64,000 nt of DNA from Sphingomonas desiccabilis (GTDB lineage Bacteria; Pseudomonadota; Alphaproteobacteria; Sphingomonadales; Sphingomonadaceae). The notes beneath the pieces were generated by a model. It was given only the letters and a program-made list of their open reading frames with translations, was not told where the DNA came from and did not search any database. The translations under genes were made by a program, and so were the position numbers. The DNA is taken from the NCBI RefSeq assembly GCF_004135605.1, contig NZ_SDPT01000003.1, positions 124,001 to 188,000 of the forward strand, written 5' to 3'. Positions 54,596 through 64,000 of this stretch are shown in pieces; the stretch's first letter is position 1, and each line of letters begins with the position of its first letter.

Positions 54596-56347
54596 CTACC
54601 GCGCGCGGTGGAAGCGCCAGCCGATGCCGGCGCCGCCGGGCTGCGCGACGCCGGTCAGTACCAGCTGCTGTGTCCTGTGCGGGCGGCCCTCGCCGTCGAT
54701 CCACAGGCTCTCCTCCACCGCCAGCGTGGCGCCGCGGCAGCGGAACTGCCAGACCGAGCGCCCGTCGGGCAGGCGGAGGAAGGCGGCGAGGCCGTCGGCG
54801 GTGGACGCGACCTCGACGCCCAGCCCCAGGTGGAAGCGGACGGTGAACCCCACGTCGCCCTGCTTGCCGCTGCTGCCGCCGCGTGCGGACGCGGGGAGCA
54901 GCGTGTCTTCCCCCACGAAATCGCGCCCGTCGGTGGACAAGGTGACGCAGCGGCGGTGGATCAGGCCGAGGCGGCGGACATAGCCGTCGTGGCTGGCCTC
55001 GATGCGGCTGAGTTCGTCGGTTTCCTGGCGGCTGAGCTCGACCGCGCTCACGCCCCGGCCGAGCGCGCCGTCGGCGTGGATGGCGGTCGAGTTGGAATCG
55101 CCCAGCACCAGGGTCGAGTGCGCGGCGGTGGTACGCAGCGCCGGCGCAAGCGTGGGCGGCAGCGTCAGCAGCGCGCCATTGGCGCCGCCGCAGTTGACGA
55201 CGATGCGGTGACCTGCGTCCGAAAGCTCGAAGGCGAGGGTGGACGCGCAGCCGCCGGTCGCCTGGCGGTTCGCAGGGGGCGGAGCGGCATCGAGCACCAC
55301 CACGGTCTTGCCTGCGGAGAGCCGCTGGTATCCCCAGTCGCGGGCCTGGCGCAGCGGGCGCGTGCGCACGCCGGTCGCCTCGACGATCTGCTCGATGCGC
55401 TCGCCCGAGATGGGGGCCGATCCCTGCCAGCTGCCGAGGCCGCCATCGGCGTGGCAGACGCCCAGCAGCGCCGCGACCAGCCGGGTGAGGGTGTCCCCCA
55501 GCACGTCGGGGGCCTCCATGCGCCGCGCGGCATAGGTCTCGCGCAACATGGTGAGCAGCTGGACCAGGTCGAGCTGGTCGGCGGGAGAGCGGCCGAGCGA
55601 GCCGCCGTCCTCGAACACCGCCGCCGCGAGCGCGCGAGCGAGCCCGGCCTCTCCGAACACGCGGCGCGGGTCGCCGCCCGGGATCATCAGGCCGGCGGCG
55701 ACCACGCCACACCAGGCGGCGACGCGCGGCACGCCGGCGGCGACCTTGGCGGCGGTGTTGTCGAGGTGGCGGGCGCCGCGCGCGAGCGCGTGCAACACCT
55801 TGGACCGATAGACGAGGTCGGTGCTCGACAGGATCAGCGGCGCGTGCGCGGTCCAGAACAGCAGCCGCCGGCCCCAGAGGTCTGCGCGCCAGGCGGGATT
55901 GGACACTTTCGTCTCGTGCGCGGCGAGCCAGTGGCGCATGATCGCCTCGGCGATCGGTGCGGCGGTGGCGCGGGTGGCGACGCTCGAGAGGTCGCGCAGC
56001 CAGGCGAAGCTGTGAAGATAGTCGGCAAACGGCGCCGAAAACGTCGGACGCGCCAGCGACAGCGCGTTGATCGGGACCGCTTCCCCCCGGAACAGCACCA
56101 TGCCGTCGAGCAGCGCCTCGCCGCGCTCGATGTCGCCGAAAAAGGGATCATCGGCGACGGCGATGAGCTTGAGCGGGTGCTTGCCGCGCAGCCGAAGCGC
56201 GTGGAACGGAGTGCGCCAGGCGAGGCGCTCGAGCCGCTCGGAAAGCCGCTCGGCCAGCGACAGCCCCTTGCCGCCGCTCTGGCGGATCAGCCGCTTGCCC
56301 GCTTCGATGCCGTCGGGCTCGGTGGTTTCGGGAAGCGGATCCGTCAC
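54596..56347 (-). CDS. Heparinase II/III family protein
   Basis: A 583-residue protein from a GTG at 56347. The first half is helical (alpha/alpha toroid type: [53 protein letters not shown]). The second is a beta-sandwich with [16 protein letters not shown] (conserved His), [15 protein letters not shown] and the metal-site-like region after it. There is no signal peptide, which is odd for a polysaccharide lyase. Close relatives recur beside rpe, rsmB and purH in alphaproteobacteria, and no substrate is established. The start overlaps the rpe stop (GTGA). Confidence 0.88.
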   Translation of the reverse strand: MTDPLPETTEPDGIEAGKRLIRQSGGKGLSLAERLSERLERLAWRTPFHALRLRGKHPLKLIAVADDPFFGDIERGEALLDGMVLFRGEAVPINALSLARPTFSAPFADYLHSFAWLRDLSSVATRATAAPIAEAIMRHWLAAHETKVSNPAWRADLWGRRLLFWTAHAPLILSSTDLVYRSKVLHALARGARHLDNTAAKVAAGVPRVAAWCGVVAAGLMIPGGDPRRVFGEAGLARALAAAVFEDGGSLGRSPADQLDLVQLLTMLRETYAARRMEAPDVLGDTLTRLVAALLGVCHADGGLGSWQGSAPISGERIEQIVEATGVRTRPLRQARDWGYQRLSAGKTVVVLDAAPPPANRQATGGCASTLAFELSDAGHRIVVNCGGANGALLTLPPTLAPALRTTAAHSTLVLGDSNSTAIHADGALGRGVSAVELSRQETDELSRIEASHDGYVRRLGLIHRRCVTLSTDGRDFVGEDTLLPASARGGSSGKQGDVGFTVRFHLGLGVEVASTADGLAAFLRLPDGRSVWQFRCRGATLAVEESLWIDGEGRPHRTQQLVLTGVAQPGGAGIGWRFHRAR

Positions 56348-57006
56348 GCGCCTCTCAGTGCCCGGATGTTGTCGGCATAGGCGGCAGGGCCGCCGGCGAA
56401 GGTGGCGGTCCCGGCGACCAGCACATTGGCACCCGCCTCGACGGCGAGCGGGGCGGTGGTGCGGTCGATGCCGCCGTCAACCTCCAGGTCGATCTCGCGG
56501 CCGGAGGCGTCGATCCGCTGGCGCAGCGCCGCGATCTTGGCGAGCTGGCTGTGGAGGAACTTCTGCCCGCCGAAGCCCGGGTTCACGCTCATCACCATGA
56601 TGAGATCGACGAGGTCGAGCACATGGTCGACCGATTCCGCCGGTGTTGCCGGGTTCAGCACCACGCCCGCGCGCTTGCCGAGCGCCTTGATCGCCTGGAG
56701 CGAGCGGTGGAGATGCGGCCCCGCCTCGGGGTGGACCGAGATGATGTCGGCGCCGGCTTCGGCAAAGGGCTGGAGCAGCGGATCGGCGGGCGCGATCATC
56801 AGGTGGACGTCGAACGGCTTGGCGCTGTGCTGGCGAAGCGCCTTCACCACCATCGGGCCGATGGTGAGGTTGGGCACGAAATGCCCGTCCATCACGTCGA
56901 CGTGGATCCAGTCGGCCCCGGCCGCATCGATCGCGCGTACCTCTTCGCCGAGGCGAGCGAAGTCGGCGGACAGGATCGAGGGGGCAATGCGGACGGGTCT
57001 GCTCAT
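56344..57006 (-). CDS. rpe: Ribulose-phosphate 3-epimerase
   Basis: It interconverts ribulose 5-phosphate and xylulose 5-phosphate in the pentose phosphate pathway. The 220-residue TIM barrel shows [35 protein letters not shown] (metal-binding His and Asp), [21 protein letters not shown] and [13 protein letters not shown]. It is coupled to the heparinase gene by GTGA and follows rsmB across a 220-bp gap with a family B repeat. Confidence 0.97.
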   Translation of the reverse strand: MSRPVRIAPSILSADFARLGEEVRAIDAAGADWIHVDVMDGHFVPNLTIGPMVVKALRQHSAKPFDVHLMIAPADPLLQPFAEAGADIISVHPEAGPHLHRSLQAIKALGKRAGVVLNPATPAESVDHVLDLVDLIMVMSVNPGFGGQKFLHSQLAKIAALRQRIDASGREIDLEVDGGIDRTTAPLAVEAGANVLVAGTATFAGGPAAYADNIRALRGA

Positions 57007-57116
57007 GATCGGCCGACCTCTAGCATGGCACACCCCTGCCGCAACCGGGTGTCGGGAGCGGTCGGCGATTTCCGGGGGCGGGTTGTCGCTGCGGGACGCG
57101 GGGCACACGCTTCTTG

Positions 57117-57210
57117 TACCCCGGCAGAGGCCGGGGCCCAGTTACGGTGGTGTCGGATTGGGGCACCCACAACGGCCTTCCCGCCTGGGCCCCGGCCTTC
57201 GCCGGGGTAC
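57117..57210. repeat. Intergenic inverted repeat, family B
   Basis: TACCCCGGCAGAGGCCGGGG with CCCAGTTACGG is mirrored by GGCCCCGGCCTTCGCCGGGG and GTAC. It lies between the tandem rsmB and rpe genes. Confidence 0.88.
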
Positions 57211-57226
57211 AGAAGTAAGTGCCCCC

Positions 57227-58492
57227 TCAACCCACCCGGTCGAGCCGCGCGATGAAGAAGCCGTCGAGGCCGCCCTGTTCCGCCAGCATCCCCGGCAGCG
57301 TGCGCACCCAGCCTTGCGGGGAGGGCGCGATGCCCTCCGGCAGAAGTTCGGGCGCGGCCGGCACCAGGCGATAGTCGGCATGCTCGGCAAGGAAGCGCTC
57401 GACCTGCGCCTCGCCCTCTTCGCGCTCCAGCGAGCAGGTGGCGTAGACCAGCCGGCCGCCGGGCTTCACCCAGTCGGCGGCACGGGCGAGCAGGCGGGCC
57501 TGCAGCTCGGCGGCCTCGGTGATCACCGCCGGCCGCACGCGATGGAGCACGTCGGGGTGCCGGCGGAAGATGCCGGTGGCGCTGCACGGCGCGTCCAGCA
57601 GCAGCGCGTCGACCGGCTCCCTGGGTTTCCATTTGAGGGCATCGGCGGCGATCACCTTTGCCGAAAGGCCGGTGCGCTCGAGATTCCCGGACAGGCGGGC
57701 GAGCCGCTTTTCCGACACGTCGAGCGCGGTCACGTCCCAGCCGGCGGCGGCGAGCTGCAGCGTCTTGCCGCCCGGCGCCGCGCACAGGTCCAGCGCCGTG
57801 CCCGGCCCGTTGCCCAAGAGCCGCGCGGGCAGCGAGGCGGCGAGGTCCTGCACCCACCATTCGCCCTCGGCAAAGCCGGGCAGCTCGGGGACGGTCGCGA
57901 ACGCCGGCACGCGGCGGTGGCGCGGCAGCAGCGCCATGCCCTCGGCAGCCGTGGTGTCGCCGCGCAGGCTGAGGTCGACCGGCGGTGGGGAGGCGATGGC
58001 GACGCGCGCGGCTTCGGCCACGTCCTCGCCCCAGGTCGCCTGCCAGCGGAGCCAGGCGGCGGCGGGAAGCTCCGGCAGTTCGGGCAGCGTCGCGTTCCGG
58101 CGCATCAGCGTGCCGAACACGCCATGCACCAGCTTGCGCGGGCCGCCGTCGACCAGCGGCAGCACGGTGGCGATCGCGGCGTGCGGCGGCGTGCCAAGCG
58201 CGAGCGCCTGGACGAGCGCGATGCGGAGCGCAAAGCGCGCCTTGGCATCCTCCGGCAGCGGCCGCGCGGTGGCCGAGTCGATCAGCGCGTCGAGGTCGGG
58301 GAGCCGGCGCAGCGCCTCGCTGACGATGGCGTGGACCAGGCCGCGATCCTCACGCCGGTCGAGGCCGGTGGTGGCGCGGTCGAGGGCTGCCTCCAGGGCG
58401 AGGCCGCGACGCAGCACGGCGTCGAGCAGGCGAAGGGCGGCGCGCCGGGCGGGGACGCCGGGCGGTTCGGGGGCGAGCTGGGGACGTGCCAT
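57227..58492 (-). CDS. rsmB: 16S rRNA m5C methyltransferase (RsmB/NOP family)
   Basis: The 421 residues join an N-terminal NusB-like RNA-binding domain (about 10-140; ALDRATTGLDRREDRGLVHAIV) to a Rossmann methyltransferase. The SAM motif is DLCAAPGGKTLQLA. The two catalytic Cys regions are DAPCSATGIFRRHPDVL and VYATCSLEREEGE. E. coli RsmB methylates C967; the precise target here is assumed. First gene of a leftward run to purH, divergent from the small sdhAF4-like gene. Confidence 0.93.
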   Translation of the reverse strand: MARPQLAPEPPGVPARRAALRLLDAVLRRGLALEAALDRATTGLDRREDRGLVHAIVSEALRRLPDLDALIDSATARPLPEDAKARFALRIALVQALALGTPPHAAIATVLPLVDGGPRKLVHGVFGTLMRRNATLPELPELPAAAWLRWQATWGEDVAEAARVAIASPPPVDLSLRGDTTAAEGMALLPRHRRVPAFATVPELPGFAEGEWWVQDLAASLPARLLGNGPGTALDLCAAPGGKTLQLAAAGWDVTALDVSEKRLARLSGNLERTGLSAKVIAADALKWKPREPVDALLLDAPCSATGIFRRHPDVLHRVRPAVITEAAELQARLLARAADWVKPGGRLVYATCSLEREEGEAQVERFLAEHADYRLVPAAPELLPEGIAPSPQGWVRTLPGMLAEQGGLDGFFIARLDRVG

Positions 58493-58586
58493 CAGCGCTG
58501 GTGCCGCATGCTGTCATTCCTGTCCGTCACTTGATCCCGAGCCTTTCGCCGCCGATGTGGGGGCTGCATCATTATCGGAGAGTCCC

Positions 58587-58748
58587 ATGGGCCAGCGACC
58601 GCCCCACGTGAAGCCACCCGAGCATCTTTCCAAGAGTCCGCCGGTGCCGACGCCGGAACCGGTCGTGCCGCCGGCCGCCGATCCGCTGGGCAACAACCCG
58701 GTGCGCTACGGCGACTGGGAGCTGAAGGGCGTGGCGGTCGACTTCTAA
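58587..58748 (+). CDS. DUF1674 protein, SdhAF4-like assembly factor
   Basis: A 53-residue protein: MGQRPPHVKPPEHLSKSP, a Pro-rich middle, and the diagnostic C-terminus NPVRYGDWELKGVAVDF. In mitochondria the homologue SDHAF4/Sdh8 binds flavinylated SdhA and helps assemble succinate dehydrogenase; the bacterial role is inferred. No sdh genes are in the window. The ATG at 58587 is preceded by CGGAGAG. Confidence 0.9.
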   Translation: MGQRPPHVKPPEHLSKSPPVPTPEPVVPPAADPLGNNPVRYGDWELKGVAVDF

Positions 58749-58770
58749 GGTCCGCGCGGCTCGAAACTCC

Positions 58771-58852
58771 GGTGCTCCTGCGTAGGCAGGAGCTTGGGGT
58801 TGCGGAGCGGTGCGCTTGTGGCCCTGGGCTCCTGCTTTCGCAGGAGCACGGG
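58771..58852. repeat. Intergenic inverted repeat, family A
   Basis: GGTGCTCCTGCGTAGGCAGG is mirrored by TCCTGCTTTCGCAGGAGCAC, with inner GCTTGGGG and CCCTGGGC boxes. It fills the gap between the convergent sdhAF4-like and LOG genes. Confidence 0.87.
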
Positions 58853-58871
58853 GTGAAAACCTCCGGTGCGC

Positions 58872-59750
58872 TTACTTCGGTAGTTCGTCGCCGCGGGCGC
58901 GATAGAATTCCTCGACCGCCTTCCAGCCTTCCTCGGCGGTTTCGCAGAAGGTGATGAGGTCCAGGTCGCGCGGCGAGATCACGCCCTCGTCGCACAGCGC
59001 CTCCAGGTTGACGACCCGCTCCCAGAACTCGCGGCCATAGAAGAGCACGGGGATCGGCTCGACCTTGCCGGTCTGGATCAGCGTCAGCAGTTCGAAGCTC
59101 TCGTCGAAGGTGCCGAACCCGCCCGGGAACACCGCCACCGCACGCGCACGCAGCAGGAAATGCATCTTGCGCAGCGCGAAATAGTGGAACTGCATCGACA
59201 GCGAGGGCGTGACATAGGGGTTGGGCGCCTGCTCGTGCGGCAACACGATGTTGAGGCCGACCGACTCGGCCCCTGCCTCGCTCGCACCGCGGTTGGCGGC
59301 CTCCATGATGGAGGGGCCGCCGCCCGAGCACACCACGAAGTGACGCTTGCCGTCCTCCGACTGCGGGAAGTTGCTGGCGAGGCCGGCGAGCTCGCGGGCG
59401 ACATCATAATATTTGGACTTGGCGATCAGCCGCTCGGCGATGCGCTTGGCGCGATCGTCCTGCGCGAGTTCCAGGAGCGCGCCCGCCTTGCTGGGCTCGG
59501 GGATGCGGGCCGAGCCGTAGATGACGAACGTGGAGGCGATGTTCGCCGCGTCGAACACCAGCTCCGGCTTCAGCAGCTCCAGCTGGAAGCGGATCGGGCG
59601 GAGATCCTCGCGCAGCAGGAAGTCCATGTCCTGAAAGGCGAGGCGGTAGGACGGGTGCTCCGTCTGGGGCGTCGAGATCTGGGTGCGGGCGCTCTCGGCC
59701 TCGTGCTTGGCGTCGCGAAATACGCGCGACGGAACTCGGGTATCGGTCAT
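58872..59750 (-). CDS. LOG-family (TIGR00730-like) protein
   Basis: The 292 residues carry the LOG motif PGGFGTFDE and the upstream CSGGGPSIMEAANRGA, with FVIYGSARIPEPS. LOG proteins release free cytokinin bases or, more generally, hydrolyse nucleoside monophosphates; older annotations say lysine decarboxylase, which is probably wrong. About 90 residues precede the core, making it longer than the 190-residue plant-type enzymes. The start at 59750 is chosen; the frame continues to 59807. It follows the extensin-like gene on the same strand. Confidence 0.92.
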   Translation of the reverse strand: MTDTRVPSRVFRDAKHEAESARTQISTPQTEHPSYRLAFQDMDFLLREDLRPIRFQLELLKPELVFDAANIASTFVIYGSARIPEPSKAGALLELAQDDRAKRIAERLIAKSKYYDVARELAGLASNFPQSEDGKRHFVVCSGGGPSIMEAANRGASEAGAESVGLNIVLPHEQAPNPYVTPSLSMQFHYFALRKMHFLLRARAVAVFPGGFGTFDESFELLTLIQTGKVEPIPVLFYGREFWERVVNLEALCDEGVISPRDLDLITFCETAEEGWKAVEEFYRARGDELPK

Positions 59751-59834
59751 GACACTTCCTGCAACGGCCAAGGCGGGCGGGCGGCGCGCTTGGCGAAAGC
59801 GAACCAATCTAGAGAGGCTGCGCGCCCGCGCAAG

Positions 59835-60524
59835 CTAGCGGCAGAAATCTCCGCGTCCGCCCATGTCGAAATGAAGGTGGTTGTAGTGGGCGGCGTTGTA
59901 GTCCGGCCCGAGCACGGTCTTGAAGCGGCGGCAGGCGGAGCGGTGCACCACCTGCAGGAACTGCTGCACCGCCGGGTCGCCGGAGCGCCAGCCCTGTTCG
60001 ATGCTGATGCGGCGACCGTCGGCGAGCACGAAGCCGCCGATGTCGATCGCGTTGGCAAGCCCGTGCTGCGACAGCTTGGCGGAGCCTGCCGAGCCCTGGC
60101 CGACAATGCCGCGGCAGACGTAGCTGCCATAGCTTTCGATCCGCACCACGTCGCTGCCCAGGATCTGGCGGGCGGCGGGGCCGACGCCGTATTGGACCCA
60201 GCCAACGAAGGCGCGCGCGGTTGGGCAGCGGATCGCCTTCAGCCCCGCTGTCGGCGTGCCGAAGTCGAGCAGCTGCACGGCGCCCAGCACCAGGCAGCCG
60301 CCGCCATAGTCGCGGTCGGGCAGCGGGCTGAACCGGACGCCGGCGCGCGACAGGTCGGCGAAGCATTGCTGCGTGCCGGGTGGAGTCTGGCCGGTCAGCG
60401 TCACCGGGCCGCTGCCGCGTGGCCGCGGCGCCGGACGCCGCTCCTCCCGCCCGCCGCCGAAAATGCAGGCCGTCAGTAGAAAGGGCAGCAGCAGGGCGAA
60501 GAAGCGACGCGAAACCAGATGCAT
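59835..60524 (-). CDS. Extensin-like family lipoprotein
   Basis: A 229-residue exported protein with lipobox LLTAC, then an Arg/Pro-rich linker and a C-terminal extensin-like domain: VRFSPLPDRDYGGGCLVLGAV, SYVCRGIVGQGSAGSAKLSQHGLANAIDIGGF, and NHLHFDMGGRGDFC. The S-x-H-x3-N-A-I-D and H-x-H patterns resemble zinc D,D-peptidase folds (VanY/MepA-like), so a cell-wall role is possible but unproven. It lies 84 bp upstream of the LOG gene and is divergent from serC. Confidence 0.9.
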   Translation of the reverse strand: MHLVSRRFFALLLPFLLTACIFGGGREERRPAPRPRGSGPVTLTGQTPPGTQQCFADLSRAGVRFSPLPDRDYGGGCLVLGAVQLLDFGTPTAGLKAIRCPTARAFVGWVQYGVGPAARQILGSDVVRIESYGSYVCRGIVGQGSAGSAKLSQHGLANAIDIGGFVLADGRRISIEQGWRSGDPAVQQFLQVVHRSACRRFKTVLGPDYNAAHYNHLHFDMGGRGDFCR

Positions 60525-60633
60525 GGCCTTGGGTGTAGCGGAGGTGGCGGCCCCTGCGCCACCCGGACGCGGGCGCCGGTGCCTCGCCCCGCCGCCCGTG
60601 CGCCGTCGTTCACCCAATCCGCTTGCCCCGGCG

Positions 60634-60661
60634 TTGACAAGCCGCGCAGCCCCGCTAGGGC
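60634..60661 (+). promoter_or_regulatory. Possible promoter for serC-serA
   Basis: TTGACA at 60634-60639 is followed after 16 bp by TAGGGC (60656-60661), about 58 bp before the serC start. The -35 is perfect and the -10 weak, the same pattern as at rpoZ. Confidence 0.4.
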
Positions 60662-60718
60662 CGTCGGCGGGCCACGCTGTCCCAACGCAGCGCGTGCTCT
60701 CTGTAAGGAGAGACTATT

Positions 60719-61900
<1,182 letters not shown>

Positions 61901-61910
61901 TCCGCTTCCA

Positions 61911-61987
61911 TGCCCCTGCGCAGGCAGGGGCCCAGGGCCGCAAACACCTGCGCCCGTGACCCTAGGCTCCTGCCTTCGCAGGAGCAC
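61911..61987. repeat. Intergenic inverted repeat, family A
   Basis: TGCCCCTGCGCAGGCAGGGG is mirrored by CTCCTGCCTTCGCAGGAGCA, with inner CCCAGGG and CCTAGG boxes. It sits between the tandem serC and serA genes. Confidence 0.85.
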
Positions 61988-62013
61988 TGCATCGTTTTTC
62001 GAAGGACCTTTTC

Positions 62014-63591
62014 ATGCCCAAAGTCCTCATCTCCGACAAAATGGATCCCAAGGCCGCCCAAATCTTCCGCGAGCGCGGGGTCGAGGTGGACGAGATCACC
62101 GGCAAGACTCCCGAAGAGCTCAAGGCGATCATCGGCGAGTATGACGGCCTCGCCATCCGCTCCTCGACCAAGGTGACGCAGGACATCCTCGACGCCGCGA
62201 CCAACCTCAAGGTCGTCGGCCGCGCCGGCATCGGCGTCGACAATGTCGACATTCCCGCCGCTTCCGCGCGCGGCGTGGTGGTGATGAACACCCCGTTCGG
62301 CAACTCGATCACCACCGCCGAGCATGCGATCGCGCTGATGTTCGCGCTCGCCCGCCAGCTGCCTGAGGCTGATGCCTCGACCCAGGCCGGCAAGTGGGAG
62401 AAGAACCGCTTCATGGGCGTCGAACTGACCGCCAAGACGCTGGGCCTGATCGGTGCGGGCAACATCGGCTCGATCGTCGCCGACCGCGCGCGTGGGCTGA
62501 AGATGAAGGTCGTTGCCTTCGATCCGTTCCTCACTCCGGAACGTGCGATTGAGATGGGCGTGGAGAAGGTGGAGCTCGACCAGCTGCTCGCCCGCGCCGA
62601 CTTCATCACGCTGCACACCCCGCTCACCGACCAGACCCGCAACATCCTGTCGGCCGAGAATCTCGCCAAGACCAAGAAGGGCGTGCGGATCATCAACTGC
62701 GCGCGCGGCGGGCTGATCGACGAGGCGGCGCTGAAGCAGGGGCTCGACTCGGGCCACATCGCCGGCGCCGCGCTCGACGTGTTCGTAAACGAGCCGGCCA
62801 AGGAATCGCCGCTGTTCGGCACGCCCAATTTCGTGTCGACGCCGCACCTGGGCGCCTCCACCACCGAGGCGCAGGTCAACGTCGCGATCCAGGTCGCCGA
62901 GCAGATGGCCGATTATCTGGTGTCGGGCGGCGTCACCAACGCGCTCAACATGCCGTCACTGTCGGCCGAGGAAGCGCCCAAGCTCAAACCGTACATGGCG
63001 CTCGCCGAAAAGCTTGGTTCGCTGGTGGGCCAGCTGGCGCATGGCGCGCTCAGCTCGATCTCGATCGAGGTCGAGGGCGCGGCCGCCGAGCTCAACCAGA
63101 AGCCGATCACCGGTGCGGTGCTGGCCGGGCTGATGCGCGTCCATTCGGACACGGTGAACATGGTCAACGCGCCGTTCCTCGCCAAGGAGCGCGGCCTCGA
63201 GGTGCGTGAAGTGCGCAACGAGCGCGAGGGCGACTATCACACGCTGGTCCGCGTCACGGTGCGCACCGAGGCGGGCGACCGTTCGGTCGCGGGTACGCTG
63301 TTCGGCAACCAGGCGCCGCGGCTGGTGGAGCTGTTCGGAATCAAGGTTGAGGCCGATCTCGCCGGCCACATGCTCTACATCGTCAACGAGGACGCGCCGG
63401 GCTTCATCGGCCGGCTCGGCACGACGCTTGGCGAGGCAGGGGTCAACATCGGCACCTTCCACCTTGGCCGGCGCCAAGCGGGGGGCGAGGCGATCCTGCT
63501 TTTGTCGGTCGACGAGCCGGTGACGCCGGAACTCGCGGCCAAGGTGCGCAGCCTGCCGGGCGTGCGCACGGCGATGGCGCTGGCGTTCTAA
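62014..63591 (+). CDS. serA: D-3-phosphoglycerate dehydrogenase
   Basis: It oxidises 3-phosphoglycerate as the first step of serine synthesis. The 525 residues are the long form. The catalytic and NAD domains occupy about 1-315 (GRAGIGVDNVDIPAAS, GLIGAGNIGSIVADRARG, INCARGGLIDEAAL, STPHLGASTTEAQ). An intervening domain (about 320-450) and a C-terminal ACT domain (about 452-525; MLYIVNEDAPGFIGRLGTTL) follow. The ACT domain suggests serine feedback, not proven. Next gene is hisZ, after a family B repeat. Confidence 0.97.
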   Translation: MPKVLISDKMDPKAAQIFRERGVEVDEITGKTPEELKAIIGEYDGLAIRSSTKVTQDILDAATNLKVVGRAGIGVDNVDIPAASARGVVVMNTPFGNSITTAEHAIALMFALARQLPEADASTQAGKWEKNRFMGVELTAKTLGLIGAGNIGSIVADRARGLKMKVVAFDPFLTPERAIEMGVEKVELDQLLARADFITLHTPLTDQTRNILSAENLAKTKKGVRIINCARGGLIDEAALKQGLDSGHIAGAALDVFVNEPAKESPLFGTPNFVSTPHLGASTTEAQVNVAIQVAEQMADYLVSGGVTNALNMPSLSAEEAPKLKPYMALAEKLGSLVGQLAHGALSSISIEVEGAAAELNQKPITGAVLAGLMRVHSDTVNMVNAPFLAKERGLEVREVRNEREGDYHTLVRVTVRTEAGDRSVAGTLFGNQAPRLVELFGIKVEADLAGHMLYIVNEDAPGFIGRLGTTLGEAGVNIGTFHLGRRQAGGEAILLLSVDEPVTPELAAKVRSLPGVRTAMALAF

Positions 63592-63606
63592 GGAGCAACC
63601 TAGCAT

Positions 63607-63706
63607 CGTACCCCGGCGGAGGCCGGGGTCCAGTTGGGAAGGCGGCTAGGGGTGCGCCAACGCCTCGAACCCGCCGTAACTGGACCCCGGCCTTCGCCGG
63701 GGTACG
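63607..63706. repeat. Intergenic inverted repeat, family B
   Basis: CGTACCCCGGCGGAGGCCGG is mirrored by CCGGCCTTCGCCGGGGTACG, with inner TCCAGTTGGG and AACTGGACC boxes. It lies between tandem serA and hisZ. The remaining 63707-63809 shows no further gene. Confidence 0.9.
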
Positions 63707-63809
63707 AGCCTGCAAGGGGTGGCCGCGCCGACCAAGCTTGTCGGGCGCGCATGCATCCCGTAGCTGGCCGAGGCGCGCCGATCGGGGCTGCGCCCAACAG
63801 GAATTTGCG

Positions 63810-64000
63810 ATGACCGGCCTCTTGCCCGAAGGGTTTCACGACCGCCTGCCGCCCGCCGCCGATGCGGTGGCGCGGTTCGAGGGGCGGGTGCTGTCGGTCG
63901 CGCGCAGCTATGGCTATGAGCAGGTCGATCCGCCGCTTGCCGAGTTCGAGGACGCGCTCGGCCGCCGGCTGAAGGCGGCGCGTGCGCAAGACGCTGTGCG
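63810..64000 (+). CDS. hisZ: ATP phosphoribosyltransferase regulatory subunit (N-terminus only)
   Basis: The visible 63 residues begin MTGLLPEGFHDRLPPAADA and include ARSYGYEQVDPPLAEFEDALG and RAQDAVR. This is the class II aminoacyl-tRNA-synthetase-like fold of HisZ, which forms the regulatory part of short-form ATP phosphoribosyltransferase in histidine synthesis. HisRS itself would start differently, but a HisS-like protein cannot be fully excluded from this fragment. It runs off the right edge; hisG should be near but is not visible. Confidence 0.82.
   Translation, partial: MTGLLPEGFHDRLPPAADAVARFEGRVLSVARSYGYEQVDPPLAEFEDALGRRLKAARAQDAV

Noticed and set aside
60525..60718. Riboswitch or leader upstream of serC
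   Set aside because: I looked for conserved aptamer-like stems in this gap and saw only a promoter-like pair; nothing supports a named riboswitch.
63930..64000. Suspected frameshift in hisZ
   Set aside because: The end of the visible part (FEDALG then RAQDAVR) looked unlike E. coli-type HisZ/HisRS, but it agrees with what I remember of sphingomonad HisZ; too little is visible to call a lesion.

Overview
The window looks like core chromosome of a high-GC alphaproteobacterium of the Sphingomonadales, most likely Sphingomonas or a close relative. This rests on gene content and order recognised from the translations: ftsK next to lolA, hemC-hemD next to a mitofilin-like gene, dciA followed by two DsbA-like genes and smc, rsmB-rpe-heparinase-purH, and serC-serA-hisZ. 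No search was run. Coding density is high, genes are often joined by ATGA, GTGA or similar stop/start overlaps, and no prophage, insertion sequence, CRISPR array or defence island is visible.

Layout. 1-4240: lolA and ftsK leftward, then a UbiH-type hydroxylase rightward. 4340-6440: a leftward cluster (thioredoxin-TPR protein, Lon-N protein, Trm112-like protein, small unknown). 6600-8140: tRNA-Gly, a DUF72 gene and a gamma-carbonic-anhydrase gene. 8460-12250: leftward heme operon hemC-hemD-mitofilin-like gene, running on into glutaryl-CoA dehydrogenase. 12330-14770: tsaD, gpsA, VOC protein. 14800-20270: cytochrome c, pheA, nudC/serine hydrolase/mutY, dciA. 20270-25520: two DsbA-like genes, smc, a small secreted protein. 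25830-34930: two GH130 paralogues, chorismate mutase, polyprenyl synthase, nitronate monooxygenase, yjbQ, lysC, ubiG, DUF1810, SDR. 35040-39540: an ABC ATPase and a very large ABC permease fused to an M1-type peptidase. 39660-42440: rpoZ, then a PII/ammonium transporter operon behind a strong sigma-54 promoter match. 42240-46740: DUF2007, tldD, a zinc-finger protein, an ABC ATPase without a visible permease, nadB. 46870-52690: class-A-like beta-lactamase lipoprotein, polA, a flippase. 52800-58490: leftward rsmB, rpe, heparinase II/III family gene, purH. 58590-64000: sdhAF4-like gene, LOG-family gene, extensin-like lipoprotein, serC, serA and the start of hisZ.

How it fits together. Most genes serve housekeeping: chromosome segregation and replication (ftsK, smc, dciA, polA), repair (mutY), heme and ubiquinone synthesis, amino-acid entry points (pheA, chorismate mutase, lysC, serC, serA, hisZ), purine and NAD synthesis (purH, nadB), and nitrogen uptake (glnK, amtB).

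The most distinctive non-coding signal is a set of at least four families of 80-110 bp imperfect inverted repeats (called A-D here). Full-length copies lie only in convergent or tandem gaps, that is, behind at least one gene's 3' end. They resemble REP/BIME-type elements. One gap (28366-28677) holds nested arms of different families.
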